DNA of 64,000 nt. Source: Clostridium sp. Marseille-P299. GTDB lineage: Bacteria; Bacillota; Clostridia; Lachnospirales; Lachnospiraceae. Each line of letters opens with the position of its first letter. Position 1 is the stretch's first letter. The stretch is taken from assembly GCF_900078195.1 (NCBI RefSeq), contig NZ_FJVE01000007.1:744001-808000 (forward strand), written 5' to 3'. The position numbers were made by a program, and so were the translations under genes. The notes beneath the pieces are model-generated. The model saw only the letters and a list, made by a program, of their open reading frames with translations. It did not search any database and was not told where the DNA came from. Below, piece by piece: positions 1-8,303 of the stretch.

Positions 1-187
1 TCTAGAAACAATTACTAAAATTGTAACAAGATATTATGATCAAGATACTTGGAAAGATAATTTAGTATTTGAACAAGAAAGCTTTGATTTATTGCAAGAT
101 ATTTTGATGGAAGCAGGCGTAATTACAGAAAAAGCTCCTTATGAGAAACTTGTAAATACTAGTTATGCGACGGATGTTGCGAAGTAA
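1..187 (+). CDS. ABC transporter substrate-binding protein, C-terminal fragment (cut by window start)
   Basis: The open frame enters from the left edge (codons in frame with position 2) and stops with TAA at 185-187, leaving about 61 C-terminal residues. The tail, including the stretch FEQESFDLLQDILMEAG and an ending TSYATDVAK, resembles the C-termini of NMT1/SsuA-type periplasmic binding proteins, where a final helix is followed by the phrase 'N.SYA..'. Such proteins deliver nitrate, sulfonate, riboflavin or thiamin-pyrimidine type ligands to an ABC importer. The substrate cannot be read from this fragment. Family is an inference from a short tail; coding status is clear. Confidence 0.6.
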   Translation, partial: LETITKIVTRYYDQDTWKDNLVFEQESFDLLQDILMEAGVITEKAPYEKLVNTSYATDVAK

Positions 188-206
188 ATAAGAAAAGTAA
201 AACTAA

Positions 207-256
207 AAATGCTCTCAAGATTAGTTATAATACTAATTCTTGAGAGCATTCTTTGC
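207..256. terminator. Bidirectional intrinsic terminator
   Basis: A hairpin pairs AATGCTCTCAAGA (from 208) with TCTTGAGAGCATT (to 250), extended by TTAGT/ACTAA. On the minus strand the stem is followed by a T-run (complement of 202-208), and on the plus strand by a looser T-rich stretch. It lies between the binding-protein gene on the plus strand and the small acidic membrane protein on the minus strand, so it probably serves both. Confidence 0.8.
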
Positions 257-295
257 GATTTGTTTTTATAAGGAATTTACTCCTTTGTCTTTTAT

Positions 296-580
296 TTATT
301 CGCCTTCTGTGAATGAGCTAGAATCATTATCTGATTCATCTTCAAAATCGTCTTCGAATTCGTCGTCAAAATCATCTTCGAAATCTTCTAAATAATCAGG
401 AGTAACAAATTTATACACTGCAAACGCAATGGCTGCAATTGCTGCAATTGCACCGATAATAGCTAAAACGAATACAAGTGTATGTTTCTTTTCCTCAATT
501 GGATCCGGTTTCTTATGAAGCAATTCGCTAAGTTTAGTAGCGGCTAATGCTTCACTAAGTTTATCAAATTTATTATTCAT
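296..580 (-). CDS. Small single-pass membrane protein with very acidic C-terminus
   Basis: A 94-residue protein I cannot assign to a named family. Residues about 33-60 form one strongly hydrophobic, Ala/Ile-rich transmembrane segment. The N-terminus carries Lys-rich amphipathic sequence and the tail (about 64-94) is almost entirely Asp/Glu/Phe/Ser. By the positive-inside rule the N-terminus is cytoplasmic and the acidic tail outside. The start is supported by an AGAGGA-like ribosome binding site about 8 bases upstream. It lies just downstream of pcrA on the same strand with about 95 bases between, and may be cotranscribed with it. Similar small acidic membrane proteins occur in Lachnospiraceae, but function is unknown. 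Confidence 0.7.
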   Translation of the reverse strand: MNNKFDKLSEALAATKLSELLHKKPDPIEEKKHTLVFVLAIIGAIAAIAAIAFAVYKFVTPDYLEDFEDDFDDEFEDDFEDESDNDSSSFTEGE

Positions 581-675
581 ATTAGCACGTCCTCTCTAAT
601 TTGTGTTGGATTTCAAGGTTATTATACCACTAATTGAACCTTTTTACTATGGTTTATTTGAAAATAAATTGAAAA

Positions 676-3051
676 TTATTCCACTTTTGTTAATTTTGCG
701 AAAGTTGAGAGCATTTTTTTCGTGCCTTGACCTGGAAAATCAACGGTTACTTCGTAATCTCTACCACCTTGTGTAATAGCAGTTACAGTACCAACTCCAA
801 ATTTAATATGTTTTACTGAATCACCAACACCGTAATCTAATTGTCCAAGATTTGCACTGCCAAATTGTTTTAATGGGGCAGCAGAATATGGTTTCTGAGA
901 AGTCGCTTCATAAGCCTTATATGCCGGAGTTGATGGCTTTTCAAAATCAAAATTTTTCATCGATGAGGTACTAGCGTAAGGTTTATCCATTACACTACTA
1001 CGCATTGAATTCGTAGTTCCACCAGGTTGCGCGCCTCGAATTGGGCTTGTTCCATAAGAATTATTTGAAATAAAGTTACGACCCTTATTTGCTCCTATGG
1101 AGATTAAATATCTTGGTATTTCATTAATAAACCTGCTAGGTCGATTAAACTGCGTTTCACCACGTAACATTCGCTGTTTTGCGGCACTCATATTCAAAAT
1201 GTTCTTAGCTCTTGTAATACCTACATAACATAAACGACGTTCTTCCTCAATTTCTTGGTCTGGATCATCTGCATGGATGGACATGTAACTTGGGAAAATT
1301 CCTTCTTCCATACCACATAAATAAACATATGGGAACTCAAGTCCTTTTGCACTGTGAAGAGTCATTAGTACAACCATATTATTATCTTCTTCTAAGCTAT
1401 CGATATCAGCAACAAGTGCAACATCTTCTAAGAATGCACTAAGTGTTGGAGGCTCAATAGAGTTTTCTTCAAAAGTCGTAATCTTATTGATTAATTCGTT
1501 TACGTTACCAATACGATCAAGCGCTTCTTCTTGGTCAAGTGCTTCAAGCTCTTTAACATAACCAGTAGCCTCAATAATTTCATCAATCAAGTTTTTTAAA
1601 GTATAACCAGGTTTTCCAAGATTACTTTTTAAAGTTTCGATTAAACTAACAAAACTTGTAATTTTGCTGGTGGCACGTCCAAGAGCAGGAATGTGTTCGG
1701 CATGACGTAGGGCTTCGTAAAAACTCATTCCATTTCGAAACGCATATTCTTCAATACGATCAATGCTTGTTAGACCAATGCCTCGTTTTGGAACATTGAT
1801 AATTCTTTTTGCAGCAACTCCATCAAGACCGTTGTCAATCGTTTTTAAATAAGCAAGCAAATCTTTGACTTCTTTTCTTGCATAGAAGTTTGTGCCACCA
1901 ATGATTTTATATGGAATACTTTTTAAAATTAATTTTTCTTCCAGTACACGAGATTGTGCATTGGTACGATATAAAATGGCACAGTCTGCGTATTTTGCAT
2001 TCTTTTCATCAATTAAAGAAGCGATAGAATTTACAACTTGTGTAGCTTCCTCATAATCCGTATCGTATTGATTAAAATAAACAGGTTCACCCTCATCATT
2101 GCTTGTCCATAAGGATTTGTCTTTACGTCCTTGATTATTTCGAATTACTTCATTTGCTGCATTTAAAATGTTTTGCGTTGAACGATAATTTTGCTCAAGC
2201 TTAATAACTTCAGTATTTTTATATTCTTTCTCAAAATCAAGAATATTACGTATGTTAGCGCCACGGAATTTATAAATGGACTGATCATCATCACCAACGA
2301 CACATAAATTATGCTCAATTTCACCAAATTCATTCGTATAAGATGCCATTAAACTAATTAAACGGAATTGTGCGGTATTGGTATCTTGGTACTCATCCAC
2401 CATGATATAACGAAAACGGTTCTGATAATAAGTAAGTGCCTCTTTATTTGTTTGAAATAATTCCACTGTTTTAAATATCAAATCATCAAAGTCAAGTGCA
2501 TTGTTTGATTTTAATCGTTTTTGATACTCTTTATACACTGTGGCATATTTTGATTTTGTATAATCACCATGCGCATTTAATTCATATTCTTCAGGAGTTA
2601 TGAGTTCATTTTTAGCAGAGGAAATTGCAGATAAAAAGGAACGTTCTTTAAATTTTTGAGTATCAATCTCTAAGGATTTGCAAACTTCGCGCATTAAGGT
2701 TTTTTGGTCATCCGTATCATAAATAGTAAAACTTCTATCATAACCTAGGGATTCAATCCATCTTCTTAAAATACGTACACAAGTGGAGTGAAAGGTACTA
2801 ACCCAGATATTTTCAGAACCATAGCCTACGATTTTATCTACACGTTCTCTCATTTCTTTCGCTGCTTTGTTTGTAAATGTTAACGCAAGTATATGGTATG
2901 GATTAACATCGCGTTCTTCAATTAAATAAGCGATGCGGTGTGTTAATACTCTGGTTTTTCCTGAACCAGCACCAGCAAGGATAAGAAGTGGTCCTTTGTC
3001 GTGCTCTACGGCTCTTCGTTGCTCAGGATTTAAGGTATCATATATGCTCAT
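676..3051 (-). CDS. pcrA: ATP-dependent DNA helicase PcrA (UvrD/Rep family)
   Basis: A 791-residue superfamily 1A 3'-5' DNA helicase acting in repair and replication restart, cytosolic. All motifs are visible in order: Q-motif LNPEQRRAV, Walker A GAGSGKT (about 27-33), Ia TFTNKAAKEM, Walker B VDEYQDTN, III GDDDQSIYKFRGA, IV NYRST, V TLHSAKGLEF and VI CYVGITRAK. After a low-complexity linker (about 665-735) the protein ends in the small Tudor-like domain typical of PcrA (VKHIKFGVGTVTAI), which binds RNA polymerase in characterised homologues. Length is slightly above the usual 720-750 because of the linker. A purine-rich ribosome binding site precedes the ATG. Confidence 0.96.
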   Translation of the reverse strand: MSIYDTLNPEQRRAVEHDKGPLLILAGAGSGKTRVLTHRIAYLIEERDVNPYHILALTFTNKAAKEMRERVDKIVGYGSENIWVSTFHSTCVRILRRWIESLGYDRSFTIYDTDDQKTLMREVCKSLEIDTQKFKERSFLSAISSAKNELITPEEYELNAHGDYTKSKYATVYKEYQKRLKSNNALDFDDLIFKTVELFQTNKEALTYYQNRFRYIMVDEYQDTNTAQFRLISLMASYTNEFGEIEHNLCVVGDDDQSIYKFRGANIRNILDFEKEYKNTEVIKLEQNYRSTQNILNAANEVIRNNQGRKDKSLWTSNDEGEPVYFNQYDTDYEEATQVVNSIASLIDEKNAKYADCAILYRTNAQSRVLEEKLILKSIPYKIIGGTNFYARKEVKDLLAYLKTIDNGLDGVAAKRIINVPKRGIGLTSIDRIEEYAFRNGMSFYEALRHAEHIPALGRATSKITSFVSLIETLKSNLGKPGYTLKNLIDEIIEATGYVKELEALDQEEALDRIGNVNELINKITTFEENSIEPPTLSAFLEDVALVADIDSLEEDNNMVVLMTLHSAKGLEFPYVYLCGMEEGIFPSYMSIHADDPDQEIEEERRLCYVGITRAKNILNMSAAKQRMLRGETQFNRPSRFINEIPRYLISIGANKGRNFISNNSYGTSPIRGAQPGGTTNSMRSSVMDKPYASTSSMKNFDFEKPSTPAYKAYEATSQKPYSAAPLKQFGSANLGQLDYGVGDSVKHIKFGVGTVTAITQGGRDYEVTVDFPGQGTKKMLSTFAKLTKVE

Positions 3052-3249
3052 AGTAATAACTACCCTCTCTCTTTTATTTCATGCATAAATCAAGCTTTAT
3101 GCAAACGTATGTTTATTATAGCATGTGAAATAGTAAGACACAACTATGAAACTAAAATGTGCTGTACCTAAGTATTGAGCATTTATAGTATAAAGATTAA
3201 TTGACATGTGGTTTTTAATACTATATAATGTGACTTAGAGGTGATTATT

Positions 3250-3918
3250 GTGGAGAAAAAGCGTGAAGAGCAAATTAGGGCTATTATTGAAGGCCTCAAA
3301 CGCACTGATTATATAAAGCCGGATGAGCTTCCAAATATAGATTTATATATGGACCAAGTGACGACATTTATGGATAAGCATCTAGAGTCGTCAAAACGTT
3401 ATTCTGAGGATAAATTGTTGACAAAAACAATGATTAACAATTATACTAAGAATAATTTATTACCTTCACCAGCGAAGAAAAAATATTCAAAGGATCATAT
3501 GTATCTATTGATTTATATTTACTATATGAAGAATATTTTATCTATTAGCGATATCAAGAGTATACTTGAGCCAATTACAGATAAGTTCTTTGGTAATGAT
3601 GGTGAAATGAATCTAGAACAAATTTATGAGGAAATCTTTCGTCTTGGTGTAGAGCAGTCGGTTACATTAACAAAGGAAGTCGTTCGTAAGAATGAAAAAA
3701 CAAGACAATCCTTTTTAGAAGTAAGCGATGATGAGGACCGAGAATTCTTACAGACCTTTGCATTTGTTTGTATGCTTTGTTTTGATGTCTATATGAAAAA
3801 GCAGCTAATCGAGAAACTGATTGATGATAATTTTCAATTTAATGTAAAAGAAGATGCAAAGAAGGATAAAAAGGCAAAAGAGAAAGATAGTAAAGAAGCT
3901 GACAAGAGTAAAAAGTAG
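3250..3918 (+). CDS. DUF1836 domain-containing protein, putative regulator
   Basis: A protein of 222 residues of the DUF1836 family, common in Firmicutes and of unknown function. The N-terminal half carries a MerR-like winged-helix pattern (LTKTMINNYTKNNLLPSP... YSKDHMYLLIYI), suggesting DNA binding. The tail is almost pure Lys/Glu/Asp (about 200-222). I chose the GTG at 3250 because AGAGGTG lies 6-7 bases upstream; an in-frame GTG at 3241 overlaps that site and would lack its own. It is divergent from pcrA, with a shared intergenic region of about 200 bases. Confidence 0.8.
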   Translation: MEKKREEQIRAIIEGLKRTDYIKPDELPNIDLYMDQVTTFMDKHLESSKRYSEDKLLTKTMINNYTKNNLLPSPAKKKYSKDHMYLLIYIYYMKNILSISDIKSILEPITDKFFGNDGEMNLEQIYEEIFRLGVEQSVTLTKEVVRKNEKTRQSFLEVSDDEDREFLQTFAFVCMLCFDVYMKKQLIEKLIDDNFQFNVKEDAKKDKKAKEKDSKEADKSKK

Positions 3919-3940
3919 ATATAGAGGTGTGGGGACACTG

Positions 3941-4004
3941 AAAAAGCTGTAAGTTGGATTTATATAATTTAAGGTTATATAAATTCAACTTACAGCTTTT
4001 TTAT
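3941..4004 (+). terminator. Intrinsic terminator with long stem
   Basis: A near-perfect stem of about 25 bp runs from AAAAAGCTGTAAGTTG (3941) to CAACTTACAGCTTTTTT (ending about 4001), followed by T-rich sequence. The flanking A-run also lets it act on the minus strand, so it may terminate both the DUF1836 gene and the convergent oxidoreductase gene. Confidence 0.88.
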
Positions 4005-4058
4005 ATTCAATTCCTTCATTATATTTATTATATATTAGTCTTTTTATAAAAAAGAAGA

Positions 4059-5198
4059 TTATTTAGTTCTTTCTTTTTGAATTGCGTCCAAAAGTCCTTC
4101 TTCATATGCCTTTTCCTCTACAGGAAGCTTTATTTTTTTATCCTGCCAAGCTGAAAGGTAAGCGGCGTTGGTAAGTTCAATCGGGTATAACCCATCTTCA
4201 CCAGGAGATATTAATGGAACCCCTAGCAATATATGATCTGCAAAGTTTTGAAGCATCGTTTCATAGGGAGCTTGATTTTTATCAAATTTCTCTTCGGTTA
4301 TAGTATAGGTAAGAGAAGCACCATTTTCACCTTGTGCAATAAATTCATCTAAAGGTATTTTATATTCATATTGGGTTAAAATATTTCCTTCTGCAACTAG
4401 TTTACCCTTAGTACCAGAAATCTCAATTCTTTCACTACCAGCCCCTTCAATCGTAGAAACAATAAAACTGCCTCTCATGCCTGATCCATATTGCATTAGG
4501 AGGGTACTTTCATCATCCACAGAAAAGGAGTTAAGTTTACCAAAGCAAATGTCAGCGTATAAGGATGTTGGTGTTCCAAACCACCAATGCCATAAATCAA
4601 GAGGATGCTGGGCTTGATTTATAAGTAAGCCGCCACCTTCTTGTTCCCAAGTGCTTCGCCAAGGAGAGGAATCATGATAGGCTTTCGTACGGAGTGATTC
4701 TGTATTTACAAAGGAAACACGTAATAATTTACCTAATTCATTGGAGTTAAGTTTTTTCTTAATTGCTTGGTAAATAGGCATGGTACGTTTATGAAACATC
4801 ATGGCATATGCCTTATGGGAGCGTTTCGCCGCTTCGTTCATAAGTTTTGCTTCTTTTGTTGAAATACCTGCTGGTTTGTCACAAAATACGTGGAGCCCAT
4901 GCTCAAATGCTTTGATTACTAGAGAAGGGTGTTCTTTATGTGGAGTTACGATTAAAACTGCATCAAATTCATTGGTATGCTCAAATAGAAGGTCAGTTGA
5001 TTCGTAAATAGATACTTGATTATCTAGATTATCTTTCACCCATTGTTTATTCGATTCACTTCTGCAGCATACAGCAGTTAAGGTTAAGCCTTTTATTTTG
5101 CCTGAATTAAGAAGTGTGGCATATTTTTTACCCATGCTGCCAACACCGATGATTGCAATTCTAATATTGTTCGTTATTGTATCTTTATTTTGTTTCAT
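4059..5198 (-). CDS. Gfo/Idh/MocA family NAD(P)-dependent oxidoreductase
   Basis: A 379-residue dehydrogenase. The N-terminal Rossmann fold begins at about residue 13 with IAIIGVGSMGKKYA (GxGxxG variant). The family's catalytic Lys appears in the CDKPAG motif (usual EKP). The C-terminal alpha/beta domain contains the GGGLLINQAQHPLDLWHWWFG signature with the conserved DLWHWWFG His. Members oxidise or reduce sugars, inositols or their derivatives; the substrate here is not deducible. The gene stands alone with about 275 bases to yerC upstream. It shares a terminator region with the convergent DUF1836 gene. Confidence 0.9.
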   Translation of the reverse strand: MKQNKDTITNNIRIAIIGVGSMGKKYATLLNSGKIKGLTLTAVCCRSESNKQWVKDNLDNQVSIYESTDLLFEHTNEFDAVLIVTPHKEHPSLVIKAFEHGLHVFCDKPAGISTKEAKLMNEAAKRSHKAYAMMFHKRTMPIYQAIKKKLNSNELGKLLRVSFVNTESLRTKAYHDSSPWRSTWEQEGGGLLINQAQHPLDLWHWWFGTPTSLYADICFGKLNSFSVDDESTLLMQYGSGMRGSFIVSTIEGAGSERIEISGTKGKLVAEGNILTQYEYKIPLDEFIAQGENGASLTYTITEEKFDKNQAPYETMLQNFADHILLGVPLISPGEDGLYPIELTNAAYLSAWQDKKIKLPVEEKAYEEGLLDAIQKERTK

Positions 5199-5362
5199 AG
5201 TGACGCCTTTCTATGTATATTTAACTTCTAGCTTTTATGTGTTAATTTCTACAGTAAAGTAATGCAAGAAATTTTTTATATAATAGTTTTTTTGTTTTTA
5301 TTAAATAATACTTCGTTATTTTATCATATTATATGTATATGTACTAGCTTTTGGTATTTGTA

Positions 5363-5409
5363 AAAACGAAAAAACCCCAAATGATAGTTATAATCTATCA
5401 TCTGGGGCA
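5363..5409 (-). terminator. Intrinsic terminator downstream of yerC
   Basis: CCCCAAATGATAG (5375-5387) pairs with CTATCATCTGGGG (5395-5407) around a 7-base loop. The A-run just left of the stem becomes a T-run on the minus strand, as needed to end yerC transcription. Confidence 0.88.
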
Positions 5410-5472
5410 TGTAGCTTGTGACTCATTTGTATTACCTAGATTTTATATAATCTAAAGAGATATGACGCTTGT

Positions 5473-5793
5473 TTATTCGGTCGCGTTCACGTCATCGCCA
5501 CTTGGGAGTGCAGAGATTCTGTTAAAGACCATATCATAGCCATCATTACCATAATTTAAGGAACGATTCACACGGCTAATGGTAGCAGTAGAAGCGCCGG
5601 TCTTTTCAGCAATTTCTAAGTAGGTTTTCTTAGCGCGCAACATACCAGCTACTTCAAAACGTTGTGATAAGGATAATAATTCATTCACTGTGCAGATATC
5701 TTCAAAAAAGAGATAGCACTCCTCCTTATTTTTTAAACTAAGAATTGCTTCAAACAAATAATCGACGGAAGCATTTTTAATGTTTTTACTCAT
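5473..5793 (-). CDS. yerC: YerC/YecD family TrpR-related repressor
   Basis: A 106-residue TrpR-superfamily protein. Its helix-turn-helix is visible around residues 60-85 (KTYLEIAEKTGASTATISRVNRSLNYG), preceded by the helical ELLSLSQRFEVAGML segment typical of YerC/TrpR. The start at 5793 is favoured over an upstream in-frame ATG (5871). AAGGAG lies exactly 7 bases before the MSKN start, and about 100 residues is the normal family length. It probably acts as a small cytosolic transcriptional repressor. The regulated target is unknown; homologues often sit near pcrA-like genes in Firmicutes. Confidence 0.88.
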   Translation of the reverse strand: MSKNIKNASVDYLFEAILSLKNKEECYLFFEDICTVNELLSLSQRFEVAGMLRAKKTYLEIAEKTGASTATISRVNRSLNYGNDGYDMVFNRISALPSGDDVNATE

Positions 5794-6535
5794 ACATCTA
5801 CTCCTTCTAATTTCAATCCCATCAAAATTTAATATGACAAGTTTTAATTTGGGATTATCTTTCATTATCATTTGAAATACTCATTCAATTTTTAGACAAG
5901 CATTTGTCCGTGACATAAAGACACTATTTGATTTTCCTTAATATATTTTATCACTATGCAGGAGTAAAGTAAAGAGAAATTTAACGTTATTTTTATAAAA
6001 AATATGTAAAATATGTATTAATTTCTAATATTTGTATATTTAGAAACATTTTATTACTTATTTTATTAAGAATCATTATCAATTTAAGAAAATGAAAAAA
6101 TAAACAGTAATTTACAATTTGCAAATATAATTATTTTTTAAAAAAGAAATTGAAATAAATTTTTAATTTCATTAAAGTTAAGAAAAGTCTGATAAATCTT
6201 ATCATTAAAGTTTTTTTATACTTAAAATATAAATTTAGATTTTATAAAATTGACTATTAAAAATTCAAAAGTAATAATTTTTTATTCAATAAAATCAAAA
6301 AAATAATTGTACAAAATGAAGATTTAATATAAAAAATTCATATTAGATAAAAATTTCAAACAATAGACTAAATTTAATATTTTAATAGAAAGCGTGTCTG
6401 TCACAGGTGTACGCAAAAACCAATAAAATACAATTATCTCCAGAAAATGAACTCTATAATAGTGATATAATGAATTGTTAACCTATTATTGATGATGACT
6501 AGTCATATGATACCAATGTGTTAATATTCCTTAAG
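5794..6535. other. Long, extremely AT-rich intergenic region
   Basis: About 740 bases without a credible gene. From about 5940 to 6390 the sequence is nearly all A and T with many short A- and T-tracts, well beyond the already AT-rich genome. I see no tandem repeat unit and no tRNA-like structure. A Fur-box-like 15-mer (TAAGAATCATTATCA, 6067-6081) is present but expected by chance in such composition. The right end contains the rlmD promoter. Confidence 0.7.
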
Positions 6536-6564
6536 TGGACAATGGAGTAAAAAAAAGTTATAAT
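6536..6564 (+). promoter_or_regulatory. Predicted sigma-A promoter of rlmD
   Basis: TGGACA (6536-6541) and TATAAT (6559-6564) are separated by exactly 17 bases. Transcription would begin near 6571 and give a leader of about 118 nt before the rlmD start. Confidence 0.75.
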
Positions 6565-6575
6565 AGTACGTATTC

Positions 6576-6651
6576 ATTTTAACGGAGTTGTGAAGGCTAG
6601 GGAATAGAAAGGATATGTACTGGTTCTATGGCGGATAAGGAACGTTAAAAT
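6576..6651 (+). ncRNA. Possible structured 5' leader of rlmD
   Basis: The predicted transcript starts almost at an inverted repeat: ATTTTAACG (6576-6584) is complementary to CGTTAAAAT (6643-6651), enclosing 58 nt that are purine-rich and far less AT-rich than the sequence upstream. The layout (closing helix directly after the promoter, ending about 37 nt before the start codon) is what a cis-regulatory RNA looks like. I do not recognise a known riboswitch. Confidence 0.35.
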
Positions 6652-6688
6652 AAGAAAGTAAGATGAAGTGAACAAGAAAGGGTTTTGT

Positions 6689-8071
6689 ATGAAAAAAGGA
6701 CAAGAGTATATTGGCATAGTTGATCATATAGATTTTCCAAACAAAGGTGTAGTGATTGTGGATGGCGAGGCGGCCATTGTTAAGAATACAATACCAGGGC
6801 AAAAGGTACGTTTTTTAATTAATAAGGTTCGAAAAGGGAAATGTGAAGGGCGACTTCTTGAGGTGTTAGAACGTTCAAAATTAGAAACTGAGGCAGCAGC
6901 ATGTAGCCATTTTGGTACTTGTGGTGGTTGTACGTACCAGACAGTTCCTTATGAAGAACAGCTAAAAATCAAGGAAGAACAAGTGAAGAAGATGCTGGAT
7001 CAAGTTATTACTACCGAATATAATTTTGAAGGTATTAAAGGTAGTCCAGAATCCCTTGGATACCGTAATAAAATGGAGTTCTCTTTTGGAGATGAAGTAA
7101 AAGATGGACCATTAGCACTTGGACTTCATAAAAGAGGAAGTTTTTATGATATTGTAACAGCAGATCAATGTAAGATTGTAAATGAGGATTATAATCATAT
7201 TTTGGCTATGGTTTTAGAGGTCTGTAGAAAGTATGAGCTTAGTTTTTATCATAAGCTTAGCCATATCGGATACTTGAGACATTTACTTGTTCGTAGAGCT
7301 GCAAAAACTGGAGAGATTTTAATTAATTTAATTACTACATCTCAGACAGATAGCATAGGCGTTGCTGAAGATGAGTTTTTAAAGGAAATGGTGGATGGAT
7401 TACTTTCATTAGAAATGAATGGTAAGGTTGTTGGTATTCTTCATACGGTGAATGATAGTTTGGCGGATGTGGTACAGAGTGACCGTACGGATATTTTATA
7501 TGGACAGGATTATTTCTTTGAAGAACTGCTTGGTTTGAAGTTTAAGATATCTACTTTTTCATTCTTCCAGACAAACTCTCTTGGGGCTGAGGTATTATAT
7601 AGTACAGCGAGAGAGTTTGTGGGTGAGACAAAGGATAAGTTGATCTTTGATTTATATAGTGGTACAGGTACAATTGCGCAGTTACTAGCACCAGTAGCGA
7701 AGAAGGTTATTGGGGTTGAGATCATTGAAGAAGCGGTGGAAGCTGCGAAGGAAAATGCGGCGCTTAATCAGTTGAATAATTGCGAGTTTATTGCTGGAGA
7801 TGTGCTTAAGGTAATTGATTCCATTGAAGATAGACCAGATTTGATTGTGCTTGATCCTCCAAGAGATGGCATTCATCCAAAGGCGCTTGGCAAGATTATT
7901 GATTATGGGGTAGACAGGATTGTTTATATTTCATGTAAGCCTACGAGTCTTGCTAGAGATTTGGAGATGTTGCAGGAGAGAGGTTATAAGGTAGAGAGAG
8001 TTGTTTGCGTGGATATGTTCCCGGGGACTGTGCATGTGGAGACGGTGTGTTTGCTATCCAAGGTGAAATAA
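6689..8071 (+). CDS. rlmD: 23S rRNA (uracil-C5)-methyltransferase RlmD
   Basis: A 460-residue RumA/RlmCD-type enzyme that transfers a methyl group from S-adenosylmethionine to C5 of uracil in 23S rRNA. An N-terminal TRAM domain (about 1-58) is followed by the 4Fe-4S cysteine cluster CSHFGTCGGC plus a later Cys in ADQCKI. The SAM site DLYSGTGTIA lies near residue 317, and the C-terminal catalytic cysteine is in VYISCKPTSLARD. I chose the ATG at 6689, with AAGAAAGGG about 6 bases upstream, rather than an earlier in-frame GTG at 6668. In Firmicutes this family can modify U747 and/or U1939; the exact target is not visible. Confidence 0.93.
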   Translation: MKKGQEYIGIVDHIDFPNKGVVIVDGEAAIVKNTIPGQKVRFLINKVRKGKCEGRLLEVLERSKLETEAAACSHFGTCGGCTYQTVPYEEQLKIKEEQVKKMLDQVITTEYNFEGIKGSPESLGYRNKMEFSFGDEVKDGPLALGLHKRGSFYDIVTADQCKIVNEDYNHILAMVLEVCRKYELSFYHKLSHIGYLRHLLVRRAAKTGEILINLITTSQTDSIGVAEDEFLKEMVDGLLSLEMNGKVVGILHTVNDSLADVVQSDRTDILYGQDYFFEELLGLKFKISTFSFFQTNSLGAEVLYSTAREFVGETKDKLIFDLYSGTGTIAQLLAPVAKKVIGVEIIEEAVEAAKENAALNQLNNCEFIAGDVLKVIDSIEDRPDLIVLDPPRDGIHPKALGKIIDYGVDRIVYISCKPTSLARDLEMLQERGYKVERVVCVDMFPGTVHVETVCLLSKVK

Positions 8072-8093
8072 TAGTTAAATAGTAATAATTAGA

Positions 8094-8127
8094 GCGCACT
8101 CATTAACATTCGTTGATGGGTGTGTTT
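8094..8127 (+). terminator. Intrinsic terminator after rlmD
   Basis: CACTCATTAAC pairs with GTTGATGGGTG (two G-U pairs) around the short loop ATTC, followed by TGTTTTGC. Modest T-run. Confidence 0.6.
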
Positions 8128-8303
8128 TGCTGTAGAAAATTTATATTTTAAAATTAGACATCCAAAAATGAGAATTGTCATGATATAATAAATATACCTA
8201 TCTATAATAATATACGAACATGGAAAGTTTGATATGAAAGCTGTGCATACTATAACAGACATATAACCTCAAGTGGAGATCTTATGAAGGAGGTAACCGA
8301 AGA

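Noticed and set aside
6067..6081. Fur-box-like TAAGAATCATTATCA
   Set aside because: It matches 12 of 14 specified positions but lies in nearly pure A/T sequence far from any gene start, where such matches arise by chance.
8213..8229. LexA-like site CGAAC...GTTTG before the Y-family polymerase
   Set aside because: The half-sites are seven bases apart instead of four, so it does not fit the Gram-positive LexA consensus.
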